Assembly: GCA_040255675.1 (NCBI GenBank)
Contig: JBDZVM010000018.1
Coordinates: 17,193-81,192 of the forward strand
Direction: 5' to 3'
Source of the DNA: JBDZVM01 sp040255675
GTDB lineage: Bacteria > Actinomycetota > Actinomycetes > Acidothermales > Acidothermaceae
DNA: 64,000 nt
Shown here: one piece after another, positions 37,035-46,000 of the stretch
Layout of the letters: the number at the start of each line of letters is the position of its first letter
How positions within the stretch are numbered: the first letter of the stretch is position 1
The notes under the pieces: generated by a model
The model's input: only the letters and a program-made list of their open reading frames with translations
The model's database searches: none
What the model was told of the DNA's origin: nothing
Made by a program: the position numbers and the translations under genes

Positions 37035-38102
37035 ATGGGAAGCACCGACGTGATCAGAGAAGGCAGCGGCAACTTGCTGGCCGCCGACGTTGACGCCTTG
37101 GTCAACACAGTCAATACCGTTGGCGTGATGGGCAAGGGGCTCGCCCTGCAGTTCAGGCGTGCTTACCCCGCGATGTTTCAGGCCTATCGGAAGGCGGCGC
37201 TCGCCGGTTTGGTTGAACTCGGCCGGATGCATGTCTGGCCTACTGGCACTGCCGCTGGCCCGCGATTCGTGATCAATTTTCCGACCAAGGCTCACTGGCG
37301 CGCACGTTCACGCCTCGTCGACGTGGAGCGCGGCCTGCAGGATCTCGTGCGGGTCGTTCGAGAACTTGAGATCACCTCAGTGGCGGTGCCGCCGCTCGGT
37401 TGCGGTAATGGTGGGCTTGACTGGCGTGACGTCGAGCCCCGTATCCGGGCAGCTTTCGCCGAGCTTGCTGAGGTTGATGTCGTCTTGTTTCCGCCAGGAG
37501 ACATGCCTCCTGCTGCGGCGATGCCCGATGCGACCGATCGGCCACGCCTCACACCTGGGCGGTCAGCCTTGATCATGCTCTTGTCGGGCTATGCGAGCCA
37601 CGCGATGGGTGCGAGTCTGATCGAGGTGCAGAAGTTGCTGTACTTCTTGCAGGGAGCGGGTGAACCGCTTCGGCTGAACTTCGGCAAGGCCCGCTATGGC
37701 CCATATGCCGACAACCTGCGTCACGTCTTGATCCAGCTTGAGGGCCATTACTTGAGCGGTTTCGGCGATGGCAGCGGCCGGGTGATTGACGCTGAGCCGA
37801 TCCACGTGATCGCGGGCGCCGAGGCGGCGGCAGCGGGTTGCCTGGAGGGGTATCCCGAGACACTGCGGCGGATTGATCGCGTGCTGGCGCTCAGCCGAGG
37901 CTTCGAATCGGCGTACGGTATGGAGCTCCTTGCGAGCGTGCATTGGGTGGCCCATCAGGATGATCCTGCGGCGCGCGACGATCCAGAACTCGCGGCGACG
38001 CTTGTGAGCCGGTGGAGCCCGCGCAAGAGCCGTCTATTCACGTCCGACCACGTAGGCATCGCGTGGGCAACGCTGCACGATCACGGCTGGCTCGTGACCT
38101 GA
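37035..38102 (+). CDS. darG: DarG antitoxin: macrodomain ADP-ribosyl-glycohydrolase plus DarT-neutralising domain, 355 aa
   Basis: Residues 1-150 form a macrodomain (NLLAADVDALVNTVNTVGVM, GKGLALQFRRAYP, VPPLGCGNGGLDW) that removes ADP-ribose from DNA. Residues about 180-355 (LIEVQKLLYFLQGAGEPLR, FGKARYGPYADNL) are the DarG C-terminal domain that binds and blocks DarT. Start chosen at ATG 37035, directly before the macrodomain; ATG 37005, inside darT, is an alternative with a ten-residue extension. Confidence 0.94.
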   Translation: MGSTDVIREGSGNLLAADVDALVNTVNTVGVMGKGLALQFRRAYPAMFQAYRKAALAGLVELGRMHVWPTGTAAGPRFVINFPTKAHWRARSRLVDVERGLQDLVRVVRELEITSVAVPPLGCGNGGLDWRDVEPRIRAAFAELAEVDVVLFPPGDMPPAAAMPDATDRPRLTPGRSALIMLLSGYASHAMGASLIEVQKLLYFLQGAGEPLRLNFGKARYGPYADNLRHVLIQLEGHYLSGFGDGSGRVIDAEPIHVIAGAEAAAAGCLEGYPETLRRIDRVLALSRGFESAYGMELLASVHWVAHQDDPAARDDPELAATLVSRWSPRKSRLFTSDHVGIAWATLHDHGWLVT

Positions 38103-38150
38103 CCTTCGTTGCGCAGGCAAGGCGGCTACCTGAGACACTGTGATCGTGGT

Positions 38151-38175
38151 GGATCCGGACTAGAGGTCCAGATCC
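38151..38175 (+). terminator. Hairpin between darG and tRNA-Lys
   Basis: GGATC (38151-38155) and GGAC (38157-38160) pair with GTCC (38166-38169) and GATCC (38171-38175), with one internal mismatch. It lies three bases before the tRNA. Possible darG terminator without a U-tract. Confidence 0.4.
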
Positions 38176-38178
38176 CTC

Positions 38179-38254
38179 GGGCCGTTAGCTCAACTGGCAG
38201 AGCAGCAGACTTTTAATCTGCGGGTTCCGGGTTCGATCCCCGGGCGGCCCACCA
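38179..38254 (+). tRNA. tRNA-Lys (anticodon TTT), CCA encoded
   Basis: Seven-base acceptor stem GGGCCGT/GCGGCCC with a terminal T-G pair, D-arm TTAGCTC..., anticodon stem GCAGA/TCTGC enclosing CTTTTAA with anticodon TTT at 38212-38214, T-arm CCGGG-TTCGATC-CCCGG, then A and encoded CCA. It sits inside the accessory region; no second copy of its 3' end, which would mark an integration site, was found in the window. Confidence 0.95.
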
Positions 38255-38369
38255 AGATCGTGTATTGCTTCCCGCTGATGTCCGACACGTGTTTGGTCGA
38301 TGTCGCGAGGCGGCCTCGGTGCTGGCCTCATCAAGGTGGAGCATCGTTACGATGCCGTGGTCGCGGTTA

Positions 38370-38847
38370 TCAGCGGGGGCGAGCTTTGCCTCGGCCACGT
38401 CTGTTGGGGCGAGTCGGCCAGTAAGCCGGCGGATCGACCCTTGGGTCGATTGTCCTGTGTCGGCGTCCCGGTGTGAGTCCCTGGATCTCGATAAGGAGCT
38501 GGCCGTTAGCCTCTTCGAGTTCCCGGACGATCGGTCTAATCGCAGGCATTACTGCGCCCATGGCGAGAGCTAGCCCATCGATGCCACGGCGCGTGTCTTG
38601 GTGATAGCGGATGTGGTGTATCCCCGCGTCGCGGATAGCGCGTGACTCGTCGACGCTTCGCAGTTGGCCGATGTCGTTTGTGAGGAGCGCGTCGTATCCA
38701 CGGCGTTGTGCATCTGGCAACAGGAACCGATCTTTCTTGCCCTTCCAGCCCAAATCTTCGACATGGTCGACTCGGTGATCCGCCAGTAGTTGGACGCAAA
38801 GGTCCGAGGAGTTGCTTCGGAACGTCTTCATCGAGCAAGAGCCTCAT
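38370..38847 (-). pseudogene. DUF5615 PIN-like toxin with a frameshift
   Basis: The ATG at 38847 begins MRLLLDEDVPKQLLGPLR, the N-terminus of DUF5615 PIN-like proteins with the first acidic residues of the nuclease site. About 20 residues later the frame breaks, and the family sequence resumes one frame over (HRVDHVEDLGWKGKKD, GYDALLTNDIGQL, DAGIHHIRYHQDTR) to the stop at 38370. One extra base around 38780-38795 explains it. The toxin is probably inactive, or the base is an error. Its DUF433 antitoxin lies 11 bp upstream and is intact. Confidence 0.72.
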
Positions 38848-38858
38848 AAGCGACCGGA

Positions 38859-39503
38859 TTAGGCCGCTTGATCGGGCCGATGCTCGGCGACGTATCGAGC
38901 AAACGCCAGCGCGCCGCGTGTCCCCTTCGGTGTGACGTTTGGGTAGAACGCCGCTATGTCGGCTGGTGCCATCCCGTCTGCGAGGAGTCCCGCAACAAGG
39001 TCATACGGCACCCGCGTGCCGTCGACAACCGGGTACCCGCCGCGGACTGCCGGGTCGACACGTACCCCCGGCGCGGGTTGGAGCAGCGGTACGACTAGCC
39101 GCCCGTGCGCTCCTGTGAAGCCATCGAGGATGTCGATCATTTCGGCGATCACATGCTGTCCGGGATGCGCGGTTAACGCAACAGCTTCATGTTCTGATAC
39201 CCGCCAGACGACGTCTCTGCCGACCGCCAGTAGCGTGTACGCCGACAGGTGCTCAGTTTCTCCAAGCGCGCGTAGAGCTTTCACAGCCTTACGCACGCGT
39301 TGCAGGGACACATCGTGCGCGCGTAGGTAGACGAAGGTCCGTAGTGCGAGCACGTCGCGAAACGAGTACGACACACGGGCTCGTGGCTTGTGAAACTCTG
39401 GTTTGAGCAGCGGCCCTTCCTCGCTGCGCGAGGACCGCCAATATGAGAGCTGGCGCACCGACGCGCCACTCAATGCCGCCGCAATCTCCGCGGTGTACGA
39501 CAC
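38859..39503 (-). CDS. MerR-like HTH plus DUF433 antitoxin, 214 aa
   Basis: Residues 1-75 resemble a MerR-type winged helix (YTAEIAAALSGASVRQLSYW, SFRDVLALRTFVYLR). The C-terminus has the DUF433 motif (GYPVVDGTRVPYDLVAGLLA, GMAPADIAAFYP), usual in antitoxins of DUF5615 toxins. It probably binds both its promoter and the toxin. The GTG at 39503 has GGAGG nine bases upstream. First gene of the pair. Confidence 0.82.
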   Translation of the reverse strand: MSYTAEIAAALSGASVRQLSYWRSSRSEEGPLLKPEFHKPRARVSYSFRDVLALRTFVYLRAHDVSLQRVRKAVKALRALGETEHLSAYTLLAVGRDVVWRVSEHEAVALTAHPGQHVIAEMIDILDGFTGAHGRLVVPLLQPAPGVRVDPAVRGGYPVVDGTRVPYDLVAGLLADGMAPADIAAFYPNVTPKGTRGALAFARYVAEHRPDQAA

Positions 39504-39651
39504 TGCTGCGCACCTCCCGCGTCTCACGATAGCGCCACTGCGGACGCCACCCTAGCGCTAGATGGGGCGGTCGGCCGCCACTATTCCGCGCCGACACGCC
39601 CCGGCTGGATACTCGAAAGCCGCCAGCCAACACGACAGGTGTCTTTGCAGT

Positions 39652-41805
39652 TCATCGGGATAGCGCGCCCAACCAGAGGCGGTCGCGAGCCCGCGTCATG
39701 GCGACGAATAATTGCCGACGCTGAAGTTCAGCACGTTCGCGGTATGCGTCGTCGCTTTCGGCGTCCGACCGAGGAGCCACCGCGTGATCGTGCCCAGGCA
39801 GGAATACGCACGCAAACTCCAAACCCTTAGCTCGCTGATATGTGCCGACTTTTACCGCGTCAGACGTCGTCCCGTCGTATTCGCGGTCGAGCAGTGCGAC
39901 TTCGATGCCCGTGTTGCGAAGCACCGAAGCCCAACCCTGCGCTGTGCGGTTGTCTGGCACGAGCACGGCCATGTCGCCCGTTCGAACACCTTCGGCCTTC
40001 GCATATTTAAGCGCGCGCACGAGTTCAGCGCGTTCGGCTGCCAAGTTCGGTGCGACGTATCGTCCGACGACACCGCCTTGCCGGTCGATTTCGATGTCTC
40101 GTACGGCGCTAACCGTGCTTTCGTCGAGATCGTCGAAGTCGTCGCTGCCGACGACCTCGAATGCTGCCGCGAGAATCTCGCCGGCATTTCGGTAATTGCG
40201 GTTGAGGACGGTCGCTCGGCCAGCGACGGAAACTCCCGTCTCACGAAGCGTGAATCCGCCTGGATACACCGATTGCTGGCCGTCGCCGACGAGCAACAAC
40301 CCGTCAGGGGCATCGCCGACCAGCGCGTGCAGGAGTTTCAACCCGGTACAGGAAAGGTCTTGCACTTCGTCGACGATGACGGCGGTGTAGGGAGGCGCCA
40401 CCTGCTCGCGGCGCACACTGTCGAGCGCCAGCAAGACGACGTCCGCCCAATCGTGCTTGCCCGAGTCGCGAAGATGCTGCTGATAGGCCAGATACAATTT
40501 CCATACCGCGTGGCGGTGCTCTTCGCGAAGCGGTGTACGCCTGCCGATGCGCATCAGCCCGAGGTAGTCATCGAGTTTCGTGAGCCCACGTCCTTTGATG
40601 ACGTGCTCGATTTCCTCCTGCCAGTACGGCTTCGGCAACGTAGACGAGGCGAGAACCCCGTGGGGAGCGACGTCCGCCCAGGCTGTTTCGAAGGCATGAC
40701 GGCCGTCATCGCCCGCGATATCCAACGCATGTCCGCGCATGCGGAGGTGTCGCACCGCCCACGAATGCAGTCCGCGAAACTCCACTCGGCCGGCGAGATC
40801 TGGCGCAAGCCTGTGGAACAACGACTCTTGCACTTGCGGAAGTGTGCGCACGAACGACGTCACCAGTACCCGCGCGCCTGGCCGTCTTGCCAGCTCGCGG
40901 GCGCGATGGAGGGCGACCACGGTCTTGCCGGTGCCAGCTGCGCCGCGCACCCGTGCCGGCCCCGAATAGCGGCGGGTAACGAGATGCGTCTGCGCCGGAT
41001 GCAGCCACGTCATCCATGCTTCGATCGGTTCTCGCGTCGCGGCCTCGATCGCGGCATCCCAGATATCTTTGGTGTCGAGTAGCGCGTCTGACGCGAATTC
41101 GTCGGACGTCGCCTGCGTCGCGCGCGAGATCACTCGCCGCCGTGGCGGTGACAACACCGACGCCGGTGGACAGCGTTCGTCGACGGCAGCAACGAGCATT
41201 GAGACTTGCGCGGAATCGAGCCGCCGCGGCAGCCGTAACAGTTCGCTGCTCAGCGATTTCTCGCCTACAACGCGAACGCCACCAACCTCGACCCCGGCGA
41301 ACTTACGCCCGACGAGCACAATTAGCGATTGGACGGCGGCGGGCGCCAGCCCGATGTCAGCGAGCGATTCGGCCACCGACTCGGCGGCTCGGCGGGATTT
41401 GGCGAGTTCGTCGTCCGCATTCTCTTGACCTCGCCACAACGCACCGGCGCTGATCCTCGGTTCGGCCCACGTCTTCGCGTCGAGTAGCAGAACACCGGGT
41501 GGCCCGACAAGGATGAGGTCGATATTCGCCCTGCGGGTGCCGGGCCAGCACCGATCGGCCAGCAGATGCCAGTTCGTTGACCCGAAATCGAGCAGCACTT
41601 GCTGCACCCGAGCCGCCGCCCGCCGCTCGCCCTCGCTGCCGACGTCGAAATTGTGTTGCCGGTGGCGAAGGGCCTTCATCGCCTCTTGCAAAGTTGCGAT
41701 CTGGCGTGCGGTGCCCTCGATAAGCGGCTCGAGGGAGGCCGAGTGCTGACGTGCCGAAGCGCCCGCGCGGACGAGATCGTCGAAGATCGGTGCGGTGTCA
41801 CTCAC
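39652..41805 (-). CDS. NERD-domain UvrD/Rep-type DNA helicase, 717 aa
   Basis: Residues about 55-150 form a NERD nuclease-related domain (EGERRAAARVQQVLLDFG, NIDLILVGPPGVLLLDAKTW, the latter with D...DAK active-site spacing). The SF1 helicase motor follows: Walker A RGAAGTGKTVVALHRA (about residue 298), motif II VIVDEVQDLS, LNRNYRN, YQRAKGLEFACVFLPG and FVAMTRARDRLWL. Probably DNA processing in defence or repair. GTG start at 41805; an 18-bp palindrome lies five bases upstream. Confidence 0.9.
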   Translation of the reverse strand: MSDTAPIFDDLVRAGASARQHSASLEPLIEGTARQIATLQEAMKALRHRQHNFDVGSEGERRAAARVQQVLLDFGSTNWHLLADRCWPGTRRANIDLILVGPPGVLLLDAKTWAEPRISAGALWRGQENADDELAKSRRAAESVAESLADIGLAPAAVQSLIVLVGRKFAGVEVGGVRVVGEKSLSSELLRLPRRLDSAQVSMLVAAVDERCPPASVLSPPRRRVISRATQATSDEFASDALLDTKDIWDAAIEAATREPIEAWMTWLHPAQTHLVTRRYSGPARVRGAAGTGKTVVALHRARELARRPGARVLVTSFVRTLPQVQESLFHRLAPDLAGRVEFRGLHSWAVRHLRMRGHALDIAGDDGRHAFETAWADVAPHGVLASSTLPKPYWQEEIEHVIKGRGLTKLDDYLGLMRIGRRTPLREEHRHAVWKLYLAYQQHLRDSGKHDWADVVLLALDSVRREQVAPPYTAVIVDEVQDLSCTGLKLLHALVGDAPDGLLLVGDGQQSVYPGGFTLRETGVSVAGRATVLNRNYRNAGEILAAAFEVVGSDDFDDLDESTVSAVRDIEIDRQGGVVGRYVAPNLAAERAELVRALKYAKAEGVRTGDMAVLVPDNRTAQGWASVLRNTGIEVALLDREYDGTTSDAVKVGTYQRAKGLEFACVFLPGHDHAVAPRSDAESDDAYRERAELQRRQLFVAMTRARDRLWLGALSR

Positions 41806-41810
41806 CTCAC

Positions 41811-41828
41811 CATGATCGGCCGATCATG
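41811..41828. promoter_or_regulatory. Perfect 18-bp palindrome before the NERD-helicase start
   Basis: CATGATCGGCCGATCATG is fully self-complementary and ends five bases from the helicase GTG start codon. The position suggests an operator over the transcription or translation start. The binding protein is unknown. Confidence 0.5.
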
Positions 41829-42044
41829 CTCCTCGCTGAAGACCTTGGTTGGCGCCTCAATGCGCGGACCGCGGCCGAAGTTCGACGATGCGGTCGGGTC
41901 GTCTTCGACGACCTCGGCATCGCCACGGTGGTGCTAAGGGCATCAGCGAGGCTGATCGTGGAGTTCCGCCGCGAGCTATCCCATACTTCATTCGCCCCTT
42001 GGTATGGTTTAGCTACCTTCCCATACCAAGGTCGGACACCGAGC

Positions 42045-42640
42045 ACGCACGCGCAGTTCGAGACAATCCATCCATTCCTCGACGGCAACGGGCGTACCGG
42101 CCGGGCGCTCATCCATGTCGTATTGCGACGTCGTGGTCTTGCGGTTGCCTACGTGCCGCCTGTGAGCGTCGTACTCGCTGCGCATAAGCCTCGCTACATC
42201 GATGGCCTCACGCGCTTTCGTGCCGACGACGTCGACGGCTGGCTCACCGCGTTTGCCGCGGCATGCGCACGGGCCGCTCGCCTTGCCACGACCTACCTCG
42301 AGGCGGTCGAGAACCTTCAAGAACGTTGGCGAATGCAGCTGCGAGACGCCGTCCATCCCAGGGGCGATGCGGCCGCATGGCATGTCGTCGACGTCCTGCC
42401 CGCTCACCCTGTTCTGACGCTTCCGGTTGCGGTCACCGCCGTGAAGAGACCAAGGCTGTCGTCAACCAAGCACTTGCACAACTTGAAAAAGCAGGCGTGT
42501 TGTCTCGGTTGGCGGGTGGTGAACGTAACCGGTCATGGGAGGCCGCCGGGCTACTCGACCTGCTCGCCGGTCTCGAAAGCGGCATGCCCGTGACCCCGCG
42601 CGATATCCAGACCGCGGCCCATCGATCGCGTCGCATGTGA
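42045..42640 (+). pseudogene. Fic-family protein remnant
   Basis: THAQFETIHPFLDGNGRTGR (from 42045) contains the Fic AMP-transferase motif HPFxDGNGRxGR, followed by ALIHVVLRRRGLAVAYVPPV. The frame stays on this track to about 42445 (VVDVLPAHPVLT), and then the C-terminal wing-helix region continues in another frame (REETKAVVNQALAQLEKAGV, GERNRSWEAAGLLDLLAG) to a stop at 42640. The N-terminal half is not recognisable in the 216 bp upstream (41829-42044). Deletion plus frameshift means no functional Fic enzyme. Confidence 0.7.
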
Positions 42641-42727
42641 CGCGCTTAGCCGGGTCGTTGGTCGTTAGGCTCGCGGCACACAGATGATGGGTCGAACCGA
42701 TTCTTCAGCTCAGAGGGTTGCCGGTTG

Positions 42728-44677
42728 TCATGTCAACCCGAGAACGGTTGGAAGGATCGTACTGAACCACGGGACGGCCGCGATGAGGACGAGCCCGCCA
42801 CCTAGCGCCAATAGGTACGGATAGAAGTGCCGAATGCTGCGTTCCATAGATTCTCGGCCTACAGCGGAAGCAACGTAGAAACCAATGCCTGCCGGAGGGG
42901 CGAAGGATCCGAGCCCCATGGCGACGATCAAAATCATCGAGTATTGAATAGGGTCGATGCCGAGCGCAACGGCGGAGGGCATCAGGATGGGCACGAATAT
43001 GAGGACCGCTGGAAGGCCTTCGAGAATCTGACCCATGATTATGAGGACGACGACGCTGAGCAGCAGGAAGAGCACCTTCGAACCGTGCAGGGCGGACATC
43101 AGCTCGCCGATCTGCTCGGCAGCGCCGCCAATTGATAGTGCCTGTGAGAACGGGGCGGCTGCGGCGATGATAAATAGGATCATGCCGCCCGTGGTGGCGG
43201 TCTCTCGGAGGGTTTCCCATAAGACGTTGCGGGTGGCGCGCCGGTACGCAGCGGTCACAATAAAGCCATATCCAGCTGCGAGCGCGGACACTTCAGTGGG
43301 CGTCGCCCAACCGAGGAGGATACCGACAACGAGGCCCAACGGTAGTGCGGCGACTGGCAGCGCGGCGCCCACGGAGCGAAAGCGAACGCGCCAGGTGGCT
43401 CGCGGGCTCGGGGTGATATCGAGCTTTCTGGCGCGGAAATAGATCAGTAGCACGACGCACACCGCCAGGACGACGGCGGGAAGCAGCCCGGCCGCGAACA
43501 GCGCCGCCGTGGAGAGCGACGTAATTGAACCTATTACGAGGAGGACCAGGCTTGGTGGGATCGTTTCTCCCATGATCGCCGATGCAGAAAGGACCGCTAC
43601 TACCTCCCCACGTGGATATTTGCGCTCGTCCAGCATGTCTCGCATCGACGTACCGACCGCGGCGACGTCAGCGACCTTGGATCCTGAGATGCCTGAGAAC
43701 ACGTAAGTGCTTGGAACAATGACTTGCAGCAGTCCGCCTCGGAAGTGCCCGATCCAGGCCTCGAATAATCGGGCGAGCGGCGTCATAAGGCCGCCCCAGT
43801 TCATGATGGCTCCGGCCAGAATAAAGAACGGTATTGCGAGGAGCAGGAATCCCTTGGCTCCTGATTCCATAGCGAGAGGGACCGCGGAAACCGCGGAGAA
43901 GTCTCCCCAGTAGATGTAGAGCGCCGAGGCGAGGGCCAGGACGAACGCGATCGGTATTCCAATCAGGAGGAGTACGAAGAGGATGCTGAGGATGCAGGCG
44001 AGAAGCGCGTGGGTGGATGCGGTAGACACTAGTGGCTGAAGCAGCGCCGCGACGACGATCAGTGCTGCGACAGCCCCCATGGCACCGAAAACCTGCGATG
44101 CCCGACGCAGGAGCAGACGGTAGATCGCGAACCAACAGATGAGGATAAGGCCCACAGCCATCGGAATCGACAGCCACATTGAACTGATCCGCATAATAGG
44201 TGTCTTCTCGTCCCACCGTTGGGTGAGTACCGGGATGAAGTAATAGGCGCTTCCGGCGCCCATCACGAGGATCATCCAGTCGACCAGGGCTGCTTGGTAC
44301 GGTCTCCAAGCAGCGGGCAGCTTGCTGACGACCGCCCGAACGGCCATGTGAGCGCCTTTCGGGTACGCAATGGCGCCCCCCACGAAGGCGGCCATCAGGA
44401 GCGCGAAGTGCGAGGCTTCCTGCGTCCACAGCACCGAGTTCCCAGTGATAGCTCGTGAGAATACGTTGAGTAGGACCACCACCAGCTCACCGATGATGGA
44501 CAGCGCAACTAAGCCTTCAAGCGTTCGGTCAAGCCAAACCGCGCCACTCCAGCCCTGTGGCAGTGCTCCGTCACGCTCCAGCAATGCCCTCCTGCTCAGG
44601 GCATTGCTGGGCTCGGGCGGTGCGGAGTTCGTGTGGGGTTCGAGAACGCCGTTTTGGTCCCTGGTCTTCTCAACCAC
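42728..44677 (-). CDS. TRAP transporter permease, fused small (DctQ) and large (DctM) subunits, 649 aa
   Basis: The N-terminal ~220 residues are a four-helix DctQ domain (RTLEGLVALSIIGELVVVLL, VLWTQEASHFALLMAAFVGG). From about 225 a DctM domain of about twelve helices follows (LLIGIPIAFVLALASALYIY, FSGISGSKVADVAAVG, GRGLGSFAPPAG-like region near the end). It uses the sodium gradient to import a substrate delivered by DctP, encoded 29 bp upstream in the same operon. It diverges from the catabolic operon and shares its operators. Confidence 0.93.
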   Translation of the reverse strand: MVEKTRDQNGVLEPHTNSAPPEPSNALSRRALLERDGALPQGWSGAVWLDRTLEGLVALSIIGELVVVLLNVFSRAITGNSVLWTQEASHFALLMAAFVGGAIAYPKGAHMAVRAVVSKLPAAWRPYQAALVDWMILVMGAGSAYYFIPVLTQRWDEKTPIMRISSMWLSIPMAVGLILICWFAIYRLLLRRASQVFGAMGAVAALIVVAALLQPLVSTASTHALLACILSILFVLLLIGIPIAFVLALASALYIYWGDFSAVSAVPLAMESGAKGFLLLAIPFFILAGAIMNWGGLMTPLARLFEAWIGHFRGGLLQVIVPSTYVFSGISGSKVADVAAVGTSMRDMLDERKYPRGEVVAVLSASAIMGETIPPSLVLLVIGSITSLSTAALFAAGLLPAVVLAVCVVLLIYFRARKLDITPSPRATWRVRFRSVGAALPVAALPLGLVVGILLGWATPTEVSALAAGYGFIVTAAYRRATRNVLWETLRETATTGGMILFIIAAAAPFSQALSIGGAAEQIGELMSALHGSKVLFLLLSVVVLIIMGQILEGLPAVLIFVPILMPSAVALGIDPIQYSMILIVAMGLGSFAPPAGIGFYVASAVGRESMERSIRHFYPYLLALGGGLVLIAAVPWFSTILPTVLGLT

Positions 44678-44706
44678 GTCGTCGCCTCAGTCCGTGCCGC
44701 GATGTC

Positions 44707-45816
44707 TCAGGATCCTGCAGATGAGACGAAATCAGTGGTTTCTTTCATGAAGTCAGCGCCGATGAGCTTCTGGAAGTCCGGGTAGAGAGCCTGCGCCTTG
44801 GACTTGAAGTCGGCGAGTCCTTCCTTTGATAGCTCGTTGACCTTCGTGCCGTGGTCTTCGAGAATCTTGATGTCCGCCTTCACCTGGTCCGCGTCATAGG
44901 AAGTCTTGAATGTTGCTGTGTCGTCGGCGGCCTTTTGAAGGTATTGCTGCTGTTCTGGCGTGAGCGAGTTCCACTTTTTGGCGGAGATCCCGAGGACGAA
45001 GGCGTCCGTGATGTGGTTCGTCATCGAAAGGTACTTCTGAACTTGGTAAAACTTGTTGGCGACGGGTACTTCGATCGGGTTTTCCTGGCCGTCGATCGTC
45101 CCGGTCTGCAAAGCCGTGAACACCTCCGAGAAGTCCATGGGTGTCGGACTTGCGTGCAGCGCACCGAAGAAGTCAGTCCAAAGCGGGTTAGCCGGCACCC
45201 GTAGCTTGAGCCCCGCCAGATCCGACGGTTGGGTGATTGGGCGCTTTGAGTTGGTCACTTCGCGCGGCGTCCGAGTGAGAAAGGCCAAGACCTTAGTCTT
45301 CTCCTGGTCGGCAACCATCTGGGCCAGGTGCTTGCCAGGGCCACCATCGAGGTACCTCACAAGGTCATCGGTGCTCCCGAACAGGTACGGGAGGCTGATC
45401 GCGTTCATCTGCTTGATGAAGGACGCGTAGACGGAGGTCGACAGAATCGTCGCTTCGAGAGACCCATCGCGTACCCGGGTAACGGCCGCTTGTTGGTCGC
45501 CGCCGAAGCTAGTGCCGTTGGGGATCACCCGGATCTCCACCGACCCGGATGAATCCTTGTTGACTTGATCCGCGAAATGCTTCGCTGTGACTCCCACGGA
45601 TGAGTCGATCGGATCTGGGATGGACAAGGTGATGTGCGCCGTCTCGCTTGTGGACGTGTCGGAGGCCGAAGAACTCGATGACGCGCCTGAGCTCGCGTTC
45701 GATGCGGAGGACGGTGGTGGATTGCTAGCCGACGAGGTTGAGCCACACGCGGCGAGTGCTGCCGCGGCGACGACGGCAAGCAACGACGTCGGAATCAAGC
45801 TGCGTCGTCCGATCAT
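44707..45816 (-). CDS. TRAP transporter solute-binding lipoprotein (DctP family), 369 aa
   Basis: The signal peptide ends in a lipobox, AALAACGS (Cys24), followed by a Ser/Ala/Thr linker, so the protein is an extracytoplasmic lipoprotein. The mature domain shows ITLSIPDPIDSSVGVTAKHF, KRPITQPSDLAGLKLRVPAN with the conserved Arg that binds carboxylates in this family, and TIDGQENPIEVPVANKFY. The ligand is therefore probably an acid or hydroxy acid. ATG 45816 has AAGGAG upstream. Probably the first gene of the transporter operon. Confidence 0.93.
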   Translation of the reverse strand: MIGRRSLIPTSLLAVVAAAALAACGSTSSASNPPPSSASNASSGASSSSSASDTSTSETAHITLSIPDPIDSSVGVTAKHFADQVNKDSSGSVEIRVIPNGTSFGGDQQAAVTRVRDGSLEATILSTSVYASFIKQMNAISLPYLFGSTDDLVRYLDGGPGKHLAQMVADQEKTKVLAFLTRTPREVTNSKRPITQPSDLAGLKLRVPANPLWTDFFGALHASPTPMDFSEVFTALQTGTIDGQENPIEVPVANKFYQVQKYLSMTNHITDAFVLGISAKKWNSLTPEQQQYLQKAADDTATFKTSYDADQVKADIKILEDHGTKVNELSKEGLADFKSKAQALYPDFQKLIGADFMKETTDFVSSAGS

Positions 45817-45840
45817 GCTGACCTGTCTCCTTATTTGTAA

Positions 45841-45857
45841 ATGCGCGATACGCGCAT
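45841..45857. promoter_or_regulatory. Operator A: 17-bp palindrome in the dctP leader
   Basis: ATGCGCGATACGCGCAT is a perfect 7-3-7 palindrome located between the dctP promoter and its start. It has the same arms as the palindrome in the deoR promoter (46005-46023), so both are probably bound by the DeoR-family protein. Confidence 0.7.
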
Positions 45858-45880
45858 ATGGGTCCGGCGCTTGAGACGTG

Positions 45881-45910
45881 ATGATGGTCTCGTACTGACG
45901 GCAGTGTCAA
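45881..45910 (-). promoter_or_regulatory. Putative dctP promoter
   Basis: On the minus strand TTGACA (45910-45905) is followed after 18 bases by CATCAT (45886-45881). Transcription would start near 45874, putting operator A at about +17 to +33, where a bound repressor would block elongation. Confidence 0.5.
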
Positions 45911-45937
45911 GGGGTAGCGCGTGATTCTTTCCCACTA

Positions 45938-45954
45938 CATGCGCTTAATGCGCG
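45938..45954. promoter_or_regulatory. Operator B: imperfect half-matched site
   Basis: CATGCGCTTAATGCGCG repeats the CATGCGC half of the main operator but has only a GCGC-TTAAT-GCGC core symmetry. It lies between the two promoters and may be a weaker auxiliary site. Confidence 0.35.
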
Positions 45955-46000
45955 CCTAATCAGGCCAGGTAGGAGTCACCGGTGCGATTCGCGCACGCTC

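Noticed and set aside
38179..42640. An integrated element bounded by duplicated tRNA-Lys ends
   Set aside because: No second copy of the tRNA 3' end and no integrase gene were found in the window.
45982..45996. GTGCGATTCGCGCAC as a fourth DeoR operator
   Set aside because: Its half-sites are two bases closer together than in the perfect palindromes, so it does not fit the same dimer spacing.
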